The notes under the pieces are model-generated. The model saw only the letters and a program-made list of their open reading frames with translations. It had not been told where the DNA came from and searched no databases. Shown in pieces: positions 7,983 through 16,051 of a stretch of 16,373 nt of DNA. The stretch's first letter is position 1. Every line of letters starts with the position of its first letter. The position numbers and the translations under genes are program-made. Source of the stretch: Eubacteriales Family XIII. Incertae Sedis bacterium (lineage in GTDB: Bacteria; Bacillota; Clostridia; Peptostreptococcales; Anaerovoracaceae); assembly GCA_031289235.1 (NCBI GenBank), contig JAITPU010000041.1, positions 1-16,373 of the forward strand, given 5' to 3'.

Positions 7983-8040
7983 AACGCGTATCGGCGTGCA
8001 GCGTCAACGCGTGAAACGGGCGGATTTCCCTGCGTCCGCC
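7983..8040 (+). other. Further inverted repeats upstream of hom
   Basis: The palindrome AACGCGT occurs twice (7983-7989 and 8006-8012), and the copies can pair across a 17-nt loop. A second stem, GGCGGA/TCCGCC (8019-8024 with 8035-8040), follows with a 10-nt loop. No T-box specifier or ACCGCG-type antiterminator motif and no SAM-riboswitch core is recognised, so regulation through this spacer is only a possibility. Apart from these hairpins I see no gene between 7899 and 8083. Confidence 0.35.
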
Positions 8041-8083
8041 TGTATCGGCAACTAACTTTTAATAATAGCCGGAGAATAAAATC

Positions 8084-9049
8084 ATGAAAAAAGTAAATGT
8101 CGGCCTTTTGGGTTTTGGAAACATCGGCGTGGGAAGTTACAAGGTTCTGGAAATGAACAGGAAGCGTATCGCCGAGGTTTCAGGCGCGGATATTGAGTTC
8201 ACGAAGATCCTTGAAAAGGACGTTCACCGCAAGAGAGATGTGTCCGTGAGCCTTGACCGGTTTACACAGGACCCCGATGTGATTTTAAAAGATCCGTCCA
8301 TCAGTATCGTCGTTGAACTGCTGGGGGGGATAGAACCGGCCTCCGGATTCATGCTCGCGGCTATGAAAAACGGAAAGCATGTGGTAACGGCCAACAAGGC
8401 CGCCGTCGCCGCTAATTACGACGAGTTGACGAATACCGCGAAAGCCGGCGGGGTGATGTTCCGTTTTGAAGCCAGCGTGTGCGGCGGAATTCCCCTTCTG
8501 AACGCGCTTACCACCGCGCTCGCGGCCAACGAATACGAGGAGATTTTGGGCATCCTCAACGGCACGACCAATTATATACTGACGCAAATGACAGAAAACG
8601 GCCTCGCTTATGAAGAGGCTCTTAAAGCCGCTCAGGATAAGGGATTCGCGGAAGCCGATCCAACCGCTGATGTGGAGGGGATAGACGCGGCGAACAAACT
8701 GTCCATCCTGTTGTCCGTCGCGTTCGGCATGCGGGTGCCGCCGGAACAAATCCCGGCGGAGGGGATTTCAAAGATCACGAAAACCGATATAGACAGGGCG
8801 AAAGCGGAAGGCGCGAAGATCAAGCTTATCGCTTCCGCGAAGAAGAGCGGAAACGGCGTCGTATACAGCGTCAAACCAACATTTATTCCCGAGGATCATC
8901 CTCTGGCCGGCGTCGGCGATGAGTTTAACGCCGTGTTCGTAAAAGGCAACGCCGTGGATGAACTGATGTTTTACGGAAAAGGCGCGGGTCCTCTGCCCAC
9001 AGGCAGCGCTGTCATCGGCGACGTCGTCGAAATAGCTAAGGCTTTGTGA
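8084..9049 (+). CDS. hom: Homoserine dehydrogenase, short form without ACT domain
   Basis: Reduces aspartate-4-semialdehyde to homoserine, the branch point to threonine and methionine. The protein has 321 aa. The nucleotide-binding motif is GLLGFGNIG (8-16); Lys105 lies in VTANKAAV. The catalytic-domain signature ILNGTTNYILTQM is followed by GFAEADPTADVEG, with Asp201 and Lys205 spaced as the catalytic Asp/Lys pair. The protein ends in GAGPLPTGSAVIGDVVEIAKAL, the point where most Firmicutes enzymes (about 430 aa) continue into a C-terminal ACT domain for threonine feedback. No remnant of that domain follows, since a gene on the other strand begins 9 bp later. GGAG (8071-8074) lies 9 nt before the ATG. 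No other pathway gene is adjacent. Confidence 0.95.
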   Translation: MKKVNVGLLGFGNIGVGSYKVLEMNRKRIAEVSGADIEFTKILEKDVHRKRDVSVSLDRFTQDPDVILKDPSISIVVELLGGIEPASGFMLAAMKNGKHVVTANKAAVAANYDELTNTAKAGGVMFRFEASVCGGIPLLNALTTALAANEYEEILGILNGTTNYILTQMTENGLAYEEALKAAQDKGFAEADPTADVEGIDAANKLSILLSVAFGMRVPPEQIPAEGISKITKTDIDRAKAEGAKIKLIASAKKSGNGVVYSVKPTFIPEDHPLAGVGDEFNAVFVKGNAVDELMFYGKGAGPLPTGSAVIGDVVEIAKAL

Positions 9050-9054
9050 AGCCT
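9039..9054 (-). terminator. Weak hairpin between convergent hom and DUF1232 genes
   Basis: AGGCTT and AAGCCT form a 6-bp stem with a 4-nt loop spanning the hom stop codon, five bases past the DUF1232 stop. Read on the minus strand it is followed by TAGCTATTT, a poor T tract; on the plus strand there is none. It may terminate the tig-to-DUF1232 unit inefficiently. Confidence 0.35.
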
Positions 9055-9058
9055 ACTC

Positions 9059-9394
9059 TCATCCGTGCTTTTCGTCGTCGTTCTCAACTTTGAACTCAGC
9101 GTCGTCTATGATCTCTTTGCCGATGTAAGCCTTTGAAAGGTCGGCGTCTTTTCCGCCCGTCCAGTAAGCGTCCAGAGTATCCTTCAAATACCACATAATC
9201 CAAACCCACAGGATCAAATCATCCAAAAAACCTATGGGGAAAAGCACAGGCGGGATCAGGTCGAACGGCAGAAACAAATAGACGGCGCCCGCGACGACAA
9301 GGAACTTTTTGCGCTTGGGCACGGTCTTGTCCGTCAGCATGAAGCGTATTGCTTTGATCCGTTTAAAGATGATTTGAAATGATAAGAACCGCAT
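9059..9394 (-). CDS. DUF1232 (YkvA-like) small membrane protein
   Basis: A 111-aa protein with the DUF1232 core motif LPFDLIPPVLFPIGFLDDL (about residues 42-60). The motif lies in a hydrophobic stretch (about 31-72) that probably makes two membrane segments. It has a basic N-terminus and an acidic C-terminal tail. The family is widespread and its biochemical role is unknown. The gene begins 6 bp after engB stops and so is probably cotranscribed with it. Its ATG follows a TGA in the same frame, so no earlier start is possible. The nearest Shine-Dalgarno site, GGGAGG (9409-9414), is 14 nt away, longer than usual. Confidence 0.88.
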   Translation of the reverse strand: MRFLSFQIIFKRIKAIRFMLTDKTVPKRKKFLVVAGAVYLFLPFDLIPPVLFPIGFLDDLILWVWIMWYLKDTLDAYWTGGKDADLSKAYIGKEIIDDAEFKVENDDEKHG

Positions 9395-9400
9395 TCAGTG

Positions 9401-10033
9401 TTATTTTTCCTCCCGGATGCAGCGCCGGCCGGCGGAGCCGGTTTCGTTCGGCGTTATGATCGCTTCTATCGCCTCCATCAGCGCGTCCGTCCCGCTTTTC
9501 TTCAGCGCGGAAACCGGGATCAGCAGGCCGTTCTCTTCCATTTCCAAGGTTTTTCTGATTACGCCGCTGTTTTTTCGTGTTTCGTTCTTCGATATTTTAT
9601 CCGCTTTCGTCGCCGCGACAAGGCCGCTAAGTCCGTAGAGCCGCAGCCACCGGTACATCTGCACATCCTGCGCAGACGGTTCGTGGCGTATATCTACCAG
9701 CAGGACAACTTTTCGGAGAGTTTTCCGCTCCAAGAGATAGCTTTCTACCATCTTTCCCCAGCTTTCGGAGACAGATCTGGAAACCTTCGCGTAGCCGTAG
9801 CCGGGTAAATCGACAAAGTGAAATTCATCGTTTATCTGATAGAAGTTCACTGTTCTGGTCTTACCCGGGCTGCCGCTGATACGCGCAAGGCTCTTTTTCC
9901 CTGTCAGCAGGTTCAGCAGCGAGGATTTCCCTACGTTTGACCTTCCCGCGAACGCGATCTCCGCGCCGCTTTCTTCCGGATACTGGCTTTTCTTCACAGC
10001 TATCGCCAGCAATTCGGCTTTTTTAATCCGCAT
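9401..10033 (-). CDS. engB: Ribosome-biogenesis GTPase EngB/YsxC
   Basis: A 210-aa TRAFAC GTPase of the YihA/YsxC/EngB family, which acts in late assembly of the large ribosomal subunit. G1 is GRSNVGKSS (30-38), the G2 threonine lies in PGKTRTVNF (56-64), G3 is DLPGYG (75-80), G4 is TKADK (142-146), and G5 is near VSALK. Position directly after lon matches Bacillus subtilis (lonA-ysxC). The ATG overlaps the 3' end of lon by 11 bp and no clear Shine-Dalgarno site precedes it, so translation is probably coupled to lon. The last 15 or so residues (NETGSAGRRCIREEK) look like an unconserved tail. Confidence 0.96.
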   Translation of the reverse strand: MRIKKAELLAIAVKKSQYPEESGAEIAFAGRSNVGKSSLLNLLTGKKSLARISGSPGKTRTVNFYQINDEFHFVDLPGYGYAKVSRSVSESWGKMVESYLLERKTLRKVVLLVDIRHEPSAQDVQMYRWLRLYGLSGLVAATKADKISKNETRKNSGVIRKTLEMEENGLLIPVSALKKSGTDALMEAIEAIITPNETGSAGRRCIREEK

Positions 10034-12548
10034 TGCTGTTCGCGCCGATATCCGCTCCGGAACTTCCGCGCTTTTCTCTCCGTTTTACCTTCGCCGGCGC
10101 CGGAACGCTTTCCAGTATATGCGGCAGCGTTTCTCTCGCATGTTCAATGAGCACAAATTCCATTTTTCTTCGCACATTTCCGGGAATCTCTTCGATATCC
10201 CGTTCGTTTTCCACCGGCAGAAGCACTTTATCTATGCCGGCCCTGTGAGCCGCGAGAATCTTTTCGCGCACTCCTCCCACGGGCAAAACCATACCCCGCA
10301 GCGTAATCTCGCCCGTCATCGCCACGTTCTGCCTGGCGGGTATGTTTGTCAGAGTGGAGATCAGCGCGGCGCACATGGTGACGCCCGCCGAAGGCCCGTC
10401 CTTGGGCGTCGCTCCCTCCGGTATATGAATGTGCAGGTCCTTTTTCTTATAAAAATCTCCTTCGAGTCCCAGTTCGCTACATATGGAGCGGATGTAGCTT
10501 ATGCCCGCGCGCGCCGATTCTTTCATCACGTCCCCCAATTGTCCCGTGAGAACAATCTGTCCGGTGCCCGGAACCGCGCTTGTCTCGATGGACAGAGTTG
10601 TCCCGCCCACAGATGTCCACGCGAGCCCTGTGACGACGCCTATCTGGGGCAGGTCTCCCACGATATCATATCTGAAACGCTTTTTCCCCAGATATTCTTC
10701 TGTGTTGGCCGCGCTGACGCGCACCGCGGATAATTTCTTTTCCACCGTTTTCCGCGCTATTTTTCTGCACAGGTTCGCGATTTCCCGTTCCAAGTTACGC
10801 ACGCCGGATTCCCTGGTGTAATAGTTCACGATGTCGTGGATCGCGTTCTCGGAAATATGTACGTTCGAAGGCTGCAGCCCGTGTTCTATGATCTTTTTTG
10901 GCACGAGATACCTGCGCGCGATCTTTACTTTTTCTTCCTCCGTATAACTTGGGAGCGTTATAAGCTCCATGCGGTCGAGAAGCGGCCTTGGGATGGTGTC
11001 CGTCGTGTTCGCGGTGGTTATGAACATCACCTTGGAAAGGTCAAACGGTATCTCCAGATAGTGATCCGTAAAATCCTTATTCTGCTCCGGATCCAGCACT
11101 TCAAGAAGAGCCGAGGCCAGATCTCCGCGAAAATCGTTCCCCGCTTTGTCTATCTCGTCGAACAAGAAGACCGGATCCATGGCTCCCGCGTCCTTCATGG
11201 CGGAAATCACCCTGCCGGGGATCGCGCCGATATAAGTCCTTCTGTGACCGCGTATTTCCGCCTCATCCCGTACACCGCCCAGAGACATGCGCGTAAACTC
11301 TCTGCCGGCGGCCCTGGCGATTGATTTTGCCACGGAAGTTTTGCCCACGCCCGGCGGTCCTACGAGGCACAGGATAGGCCCCCGCAGGCTCTGTGAGAGT
11401 TTCATGACCGCCAGATATTCCACGATCCGTTCTTTTACTTTTTCCAAACCGTAATGATCCTCATTGAGGATCTTTTCCGCTTCGGCAATGTCGATCTGCT
11501 TATCTGAATATTTGTTCCACGGCAATGAGACGATCCACTCCACATAGGTGCGGATAACTCCTCCTTCCGCTGAAGAAGACTGTATTTTCGTGAGGCGTTG
11601 GATTTCTTTTTCTACCTTTTTCGCGATTTTCTCCGGCAGCTGCAGATTTTCGAGCTGCGCCCGCAAATCCCCAATTTCGTCCTCCGCGGCTTCCGCGGGT
11701 TCCTCGCTGCCCAGTTCCTCTTGGATAGCTCGCATCTGCTCGCGCAGGTAATATTCCCGCTGATTTTTATTGATCTGGCTCCTGACCTTGCTGTTTATAT
11801 CCTGTTCGATATGCAGGATCTCAATTTCTTTTGACAGTATTTTATTTAAAATCTCAAGCCGTTTTTCCGGATCGAAAGATTCCAGCACAGATTGCTTGAT
11901 TTCCTGCTTTATATTGAGATGAGAAGTAATCACATCGGCTAATCTCCCCGGTTGTTCCACCGAAGCCACCGACGGGAAAACATCCCGTGAAACTTTCGAG
12001 CTGAGCGACAGATATTCTTCGAAACGGTTCAGCGTGCTGCGCATCATGGCGATTATGCGGCTTGGGATTTCATTGCCGTATCCGGCTTCTTGTATTTCTT
12101 TGACGGCGTATTTGAAATACGGCGTCTCAGAGATAAGTTTAACGACAGTCCCGCGGCTGATCCCTTCCGCCAACACCCGGATAACGTCTCCGGGCAATTT
12201 CAGCATCTGCTTGATTTTCGCGATTGTTCCCACTTGGTAAAAATCTTCTGCGGCCGGGATGTTGGTTTCCGAGTCCTGCTGTCCCACAAGGAAGATCAAC
12301 TGATTATGCACCATAGCCTTTTCCAGCGCGCTGATGGACTTTTCTCTGCCTATGTCAAAGTGCAGCACCATATACGGGAATATAACCAGTCCGCGCAACG
12401 GAATGGTGGGCAGGTGCTTTAATCCGTCCGTTTCATCTTCTACAGCGTATTCTTCTGAAGCTTCCTGGACGTCCGCGCCGTCGTTCGTTTTTTCGTGGTT
12501 TAAACCTACGATATCGTTCAGCAGCTTTCTAAGTTTATTAACTTTCAA
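10023..12548 (-). CDS. lon: ATP-dependent protease Lon
   Basis: An 841-aa AAA+ serine protease that degrades misfolded and regulatory proteins in the cytoplasm. An N-terminal substrate-binding LAN domain starts at about residue 46 (LPTIPLRGLVIFPYMV), then a coiled-coil segment. Walker A is GPPGVGKTS (397-405), Walker B is VFLFDEIDK, and the C-terminal protease domain has the catalytic dyad Ser720 (GPSAGVT) and Lys763 (VREK). The start is TTG at 12546-12548, supported by GGAGGG (12555-12560) with a 6-nt spacer; no in-frame ATG occurs before about residue 59, inside the conserved domain. The protein therefore carries about 45 extra, acidic N-terminal residues compared with typical Lon. Its 3' end overlaps engB by 11 bp. 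Confidence 0.97.
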   Translation of the reverse strand: MKVNKLRKLLNDIVGLNHEKTNDGADVQEASEEYAVEDETDGLKHLPTIPLRGLVIFPYMVLHFDIGREKSISALEKAMVHNQLIFLVGQQDSETNIPAAEDFYQVGTIAKIKQMLKLPGDVIRVLAEGISRGTVVKLISETPYFKYAVKEIQEAGYGNEIPSRIIAMMRSTLNRFEEYLSLSSKVSRDVFPSVASVEQPGRLADVITSHLNIKQEIKQSVLESFDPEKRLEILNKILSKEIEILHIEQDINSKVRSQINKNQREYYLREQMRAIQEELGSEEPAEAAEDEIGDLRAQLENLQLPEKIAKKVEKEIQRLTKIQSSSAEGGVIRTYVEWIVSLPWNKYSDKQIDIAEAEKILNEDHYGLEKVKERIVEYLAVMKLSQSLRGPILCLVGPPGVGKTSVAKSIARAAGREFTRMSLGGVRDEAEIRGHRRTYIGAIPGRVISAMKDAGAMDPVFLFDEIDKAGNDFRGDLASALLEVLDPEQNKDFTDHYLEIPFDLSKVMFITTANTTDTIPRPLLDRMELITLPSYTEEEKVKIARRYLVPKKIIEHGLQPSNVHISENAIHDIVNYYTRESGVRNLEREIANLCRKIARKTVEKKLSAVRVSAANTEEYLGKKRFRYDIVGDLPQIGVVTGLAWTSVGGTTLSIETSAVPGTGQIVLTGQLGDVMKESARAGISYIRSICSELGLEGDFYKKKDLHIHIPEGATPKDGPSAGVTMCAALISTLTNIPARQNVAMTGEITLRGMVLPVGGVREKILAAHRAGIDKVLLPVENERDIEEIPGNVRRKMEFVLIEHARETLPHILESVPAPAKVKRREKRGSSGADIGANSNAD

Positions 12549-12554
12549 GTTCGT

Positions 12555-12578
12555 CCCTCCAATCGCCGCTTCCGCGGC
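12555..12578 (-). promoter_or_regulatory. Hairpin and Shine-Dalgarno site deciding the TTG start of lon
   Basis: On the minus strand GCCGC-GGAA-GCGGC (12578-12565) forms a 5-bp stem with a GNRA-type tetraloop. Four bases later comes GGAGGG (12560-12555), then ACGAAC and TTG. The strong site fixes the unusual start codon; the hairpin next to it could tune ribosome access. The rest of the clpX-lon spacer (12579-12616) shows no recognisable promoter. Confidence 0.6.
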
Positions 12579-12616
12579 ATAAGATCGCGCTTGGAGCGAA
12601 ATTTAACGAGCGTTGT

Positions 12617-13879
12617 TCACGCCGAATCTGTAAGCACCAGCGTCGGTTCCGTATTGTGATCAATAGTGCCTTTCGTAACTATAACCTTTCGTATATCGTT
12701 TCTCGACGGGATTTCGTACATTATATTCGTCATCACATGCTCAAGGATGCTCCTCAGACCTCTGGCGCCGGTCTTCCTTTCAATCGCTTTTTTCGCGATG
12801 CTGATGATCGCGTCGTCCTCAAGCTCAAGTTCAACATCATCTAACTGAAAGAGTTTTTTATATTGTTTCAGTATCGCGTTTCTGGGTTCCTTTATGATGC
12901 GCACAAGAGCGTTGGCGTCCAGTTCCTGCAATGTCACCATAACGGGCAGGCGCCCGATGAATTCCGGAATCAGACCGTACTGCAACAGGTCTTCAGATTG
13001 CACCAGTTTCAAAATATCCGCCTTATCCATTTTATCCATTTTATTGATTTTTATGTCGGCGTTGAAACCTATGGTTTTTTCTCCGATGCGCCTTTGAATG
13101 ATCTTATCCAAGCCGTCGAACGCCCCTCCGCATATGAACAGCACGTTCGTTGTGTCGAACTGGATGAAATCCTGGTGAGGGTGCTTCCTTCCGCCCTGCG
13201 GCGGAACGCTGGCCACTGTTCCCTCAAGTATTTTCAAAAGAGCCTGCTGGACTCCCTCGCCGCTTACGTCCCGCGTGATGGACATGTTTTCCGATTTTCT
13301 GGCGATCTTGTCTATTTCATCCACATAAATGATGCCCTTCTGGGCTTTTTCAACATCGTAGTCCGCCGTCTGAACGAGCTTCAGAAGTATATTCTCGACG
13401 TCCTCGCCCACGTAGCCGGCTTCCGTAAGCGCGGTGGCGTCGGCAATGGCGAAAGGCACGTTGAATATCTTCGCGAGCGTCTGAGCCAACAGGGTTTTGC
13501 CCGATCCTGTGGGTCCCATCATGATTATGTTGCTTTTCTGTATTTCAATGCCGTCCTCGTCGGAAACGTCAAGATGCCTGATCCTCTTGTAGTGATTGTA
13601 TACCGCGACGGCAAGGGCTTTTTTCGCCTCGTCCTGATCAATCACATAGTCGGATAATATGGCGGCGATTTCCTTAGGCTTAGGCACGTTGAAAAGAGCG
13701 TCGCCGATCTTGGAATCGACGCCCATATTTTCAAATTCTTCCTTTATAATATCCTGACAGAGTTCCACGCATTCATCGCAGATATATACATCGGGACCCG
13801 CGATCAGCCGTTTCACCTGATCCTGCGGTTTTCCGCAAAACGAACATTTCAGCTGTTTGGTTTCGTCATACTTGCTCAT
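12617..13879 (-). CDS. clpX: ATP-dependent Clp protease ATP-binding subunit ClpX
   Basis: A 420-aa AAA+ unfoldase that feeds substrates into ClpP. The N-terminal zinc-binding domain has Cys12, Cys15, Cys34 and Cys37. Walker A is GPTGSGKT (122-129), the pore loop GYVGED follows, and Walker B is IIYVDEIDK. RDVSGEGVQQALLKILEG is also present. The ClpP-docking IGF tripeptide is Ile270-Gly271-Phe272. I chose the ATG at 13879, preceded by AAAGGA with a 5-nt spacer; a TTG ten codons upstream would add residues not found in the family. The gene overlaps the clpP 3' end by 14 bp, so the subunits are translationally coupled. A short Met-Asp-Lys repeat (KMDKMDKAD) replaces the usual lysine-rich loop after IGF. 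Confidence 0.98.
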   Translation of the reverse strand: MSKYDETKQLKCSFCGKPQDQVKRLIAGPDVYICDECVELCQDIIKEEFENMGVDSKIGDALFNVPKPKEIAAILSDYVIDQDEAKKALAVAVYNHYKRIRHLDVSDEDGIEIQKSNIIMMGPTGSGKTLLAQTLAKIFNVPFAIADATALTEAGYVGEDVENILLKLVQTADYDVEKAQKGIIYVDEIDKIARKSENMSITRDVSGEGVQQALLKILEGTVASVPPQGGRKHPHQDFIQFDTTNVLFICGGAFDGLDKIIQRRIGEKTIGFNADIKINKMDKMDKADILKLVQSEDLLQYGLIPEFIGRLPVMVTLQELDANALVRIIKEPRNAILKQYKKLFQLDDVELELEDDAIISIAKKAIERKTGARGLRSILEHVMTNIMYEIPSRNDIRKVIVTKGTIDHNTEPTLVLTDSA

Positions 13880-14504
13880 CTTCTTCCTTTCCAGATTTTG
13901 CCAAATCAATGTCGGCGGACGAGCGCCTGTATTTGATCACCTCGTCTATAAGACCGTACGCCGCGCCGTCTTCGGCGGACATATAAAAATCGCGATCCGT
14001 GTCCAGAGCCACGCGCTCCAGCGGCCGCCCCGTGTTTTCACTCAAAATGCGGTTCAGCTGTTCCCGGGTTTTCAATATCTGATCCGCGTGTATGCGGATA
14101 TCTTCCGCCTGCCCTCTCACGCCGCCGAGAGGCTGGTGTATCATGATCTCGGCGTTGGGCAGAGCGTATCGTTTACCTCTCGCTCCGGAGGACAGCAGGA
14201 AAGCTCCCATGCTTGCCGCCAGCCCGATGCAGATCGTCGAAACGTCCGGTTTGATATACTGCATAGTGTCGTAAATAGCCAAGCCCGCCGTGACTGAGCC
14301 GCCCGGACTGTTTATGTAAAGATTGATGTCCTTTTCCGTGTCCTCGGATTCCAGAAACAGCAGCTGCGCTACCACTAAGCTGGCGCAGTTGTCGTCGATC
14401 TCCTCGCTCAGAAAAACGACCCTGTCCTTTAAAAGCCTTGAGAAAATATCATAAGAACGCTCTCCCCTGCTTGTTTGTTCTATTACCATCGGTATCAAAT
14501 TCAT
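13866..14504 (-). CDS. clpP: ATP-dependent Clp protease proteolytic subunit ClpP
   Basis: A 212-aa self-compartmentalising serine protease. The catalytic triad is Ser98 (AASMGA), His123 (MIHQPLGG) and Asp172 (DTDRD), the same numbering as Bacillus subtilis ClpP. The N-terminus LIPMVIEQTSRGERSYDIFSR is the normal mature start, so little or no propeptide is expected. The C-terminal 15 or so residues are charged and unconserved. The ATG has only a weak upstream site (GGACGG, 8-nt spacer) and lies 30 bp after the tig stop. Confidence 0.98.
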   Translation of the reverse strand: MNLIPMVIEQTSRGERSYDIFSRLLKDRVVFLSEEIDDNCASLVVAQLLFLESEDTEKDINLYINSPGGSVTAGLAIYDTMQYIKPDVSTICIGLAASMGAFLLSSGARGKRYALPNAEIMIHQPLGGVRGQAEDIRIHADQILKTREQLNRILSENTGRPLERVALDTDRDFYMSAEDGAAYGLIDEVIKYRRSSADIDLAKSGKEEDEQV

Positions 14505-14534
14505 AACATTAACCGTCCATTCCCCGTCTTATCT

Positions 14535-15842
14535 TCACCGCGCGACTATCGCGTTTTCAAGCAGGAAATCCAATGTTTTCCTGTTGATGACATCTTCTTT
14601 CAGCTTCCTGAGATTCCGGTTGTCCGACGCGAAGATGCGTATCATTTCTTTTGCGTCAGACGCGTACCGTGCGGTCATGATATCGTTCAGCTCTTTATCA
14701 ACTTCTTCATCCGAAGCATCTATGTTTTCCGTCTTGGCTACAGCCTTTAAAAGCAATTTCGTCTTCACCGTCTTATGCGCGCCGTCGCGAAAGTTCTCCC
14801 TGATTCCTTCCTTCGTCTGGTTTATATACGATAAGTAGTTGTCGACATTTAATCCCCGATCCCGAAATTGCGTCTCGAATTCGTCCATCATCTCGTCCAT
14901 CATCTCGTCCATCCGTTTTTTAACCATGGCATCGGGGATTTCCACGTCATTAGCCTCGCAGAGCTTGTCGAGCAGGGCGTTTTCCTTTTCATACTCGTTT
15001 TTTTTCGCCGCCGCGTCTTCAAGTTTTACCCGGACGCTTTCCCGCAGTTCGTCCAGCGTATCGAATTCACTGACGTCCTGAGCGAATTCGTCGTTTATTT
15101 CCGGCTTTTCTTCCATTTTTATTTCATGTACCTTGCAGCGGAACAAAGCTTCTTTTCCAGCCAACGATTCTGCGCCGTAGTTTTCCGGAAAGGTCACGCG
15201 CACATCCCGCTCTTCTCCCGGCTTCGCGCCGACGAGCTGATCTTCAAAACCCGGGATAAAAGTCTCCGACCCCAGTTTAAGCGGCTGCCGTTCCGCCGTT
15301 CCGCCCTCAAACGGCTCGTCCCCGATAAAACCCGCGTAATCAATCATCAGCGTGTCTCCGAGTTCAGCCGGGCGTTCAATTGTCAGCAGCCGGGCGTTTC
15401 TGTTCTGTAAGATTTCCAGTTCTTTGTCGATGTCTTCCTCCGAAACCGCGTATTCTGTATCGGGGAGTCTGATCTCTCTGTAATCCTTTATCGCAATTTC
15501 CGGGGCGGCGTCAACCTTTACGGTCACAACAAAGCCGTCTCCTTTTTTCAGCTCTGAAAAATCCATTTCCGGCGCGTCAACGGCTTCGATGTCCAATCCG
15601 TAAAGCGCGTCCTCATAAGAGGAATTTACCAGATTCGTAACCGCCTTCTCGAAGAAAACGTCTTCGCCGTACCGGATTTCAATGATACGCTTCGGCGCTT
15701 TGCCTTTTCGGAATCCGTCGACCGCGAAATGGTTTCTTTCCTCTCTGTAAGCTTTGATTTGCGCGCTTTCAAATTCTTCGGCCGTGAATTCCATCGTGAA
15801 TTCAGCCTTATTGTGATCTTTTGACAAAAATGTCGGATTCAT
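14535..15842 (-). CDS. tig: Trigger factor (ribosome-associated chaperone, peptidyl-prolyl isomerase)
   Basis: A 435-aa chaperone that binds nascent chains at the ribosome exit tunnel. The ribosome-binding signature GFRKGKAP (43-50) lies in the N-terminal domain. An FKBP-type isomerase domain follows (about 159-243, GDTLMIDYAGFIGDEPFEGG ... FIPGFEDQLVG), then a helical C-terminal chaperone domain. I chose the ATG at 15842 because it gives the usual distance to the conserved domain. An ATG 12 codons upstream (15878) is possible, and an in-frame stop lies above that. Neither start has a good Shine-Dalgarno site, which is odd for this window. The gene leads the tig-clpP-clpX-lon-engB unit. Confidence 0.95.
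   Translation of the reverse strand: MNPTFLSKDHNKAEFTMEFTAEEFESAQIKAYREERNHFAVDGFRKGKAPKRIIEIRYGEDVFFEKAVTNLVNSSYEDALYGLDIEAVDAPEMDFSELKKGDGFVVTVKVDAAPEIAIKDYREIRLPDTEYAVSEEDIDKELEILQNRNARLLTIERPAELGDTLMIDYAGFIGDEPFEGGTAERQPLKLGSETFIPGFEDQLVGAKPGEERDVRVTFPENYGAESLAGKEALFRCKVHEIKMEEKPEINDEFAQDVSEFDTLDELRESVRVKLEDAAAKKNEYEKENALLDKLCEANDVEIPDAMVKKRMDEMMDEMMDEFETQFRDRGLNVDNYLSYINQTKEGIRENFRDGAHKTVKTKLLLKAVAKTENIDASDEEVDKELNDIMTARYASDAKEMIRIFASDNRNLRKLKEDVINRKTLDFLLENAIVAR
14880..14915 (-). repeat. 12-bp in-frame tandem repeat in tig (MMDE)3
   Basis: Three 12-bp units (14880-14891, 14892-14903, 14904-14915) differ only at their edges and encode a Met-Met-Asp-Glu pattern in the chaperone domain (MDEMMDEMMDEF). 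The length is a multiple of three, so the frame survives copy change. This is probably slippage-prone DNA in a tolerant helix. Confidence 0.85.
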
Positions 15843-16051
15843 TACAAAATATAAGCAGGATACTCCCCGTGGGAGCATGGAAAACGCATAACGTAACGTA
15901 TATGGCGCTCCGATTCATAAGGATCACAAACCGAAAACGCGCTCCTTCCCGCTCTCCTCCTTTCCACCTGCAAATTTCATGACAAACTGATCCCGCACGG
16001 TCGCGTGGCGTTCAAACGGCAAAATAACATTATAATGACCGTCTGCGGCTT
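15843..16051 (-). other. Long tig leader with a stranded Shine-Dalgarno site
   Basis: About 200 nt separate the predicted promoter from the tig ATG. On the minus strand a perfect AAAGGAGG (15963-15956) and a second AAGGAG (15948-15943) are not followed by a start codon at normal spacing. A 39-codon frame from GTG at 15927 ends at a TAA (15808-15810) inside tig, in another frame. A short hairpin CTCCC/GGGAG (15863-15867 with 15871-15875) lies just upstream of the chosen tig start. No known riboswitch or heat-shock operator is recognised. Confidence 0.4.

Noticed and set aside
7899..8083. T-box or SAM riboswitch upstream of hom
   Set aside because: The spacer is short and I see neither the T-box antiterminator core nor the conserved SAM-box elements.
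13880..13909. Upstream TTG start for clpX
   Set aside because: The ATG at 13879 has AAAGGA at 5 nt and gives the usual ClpX N-terminus.
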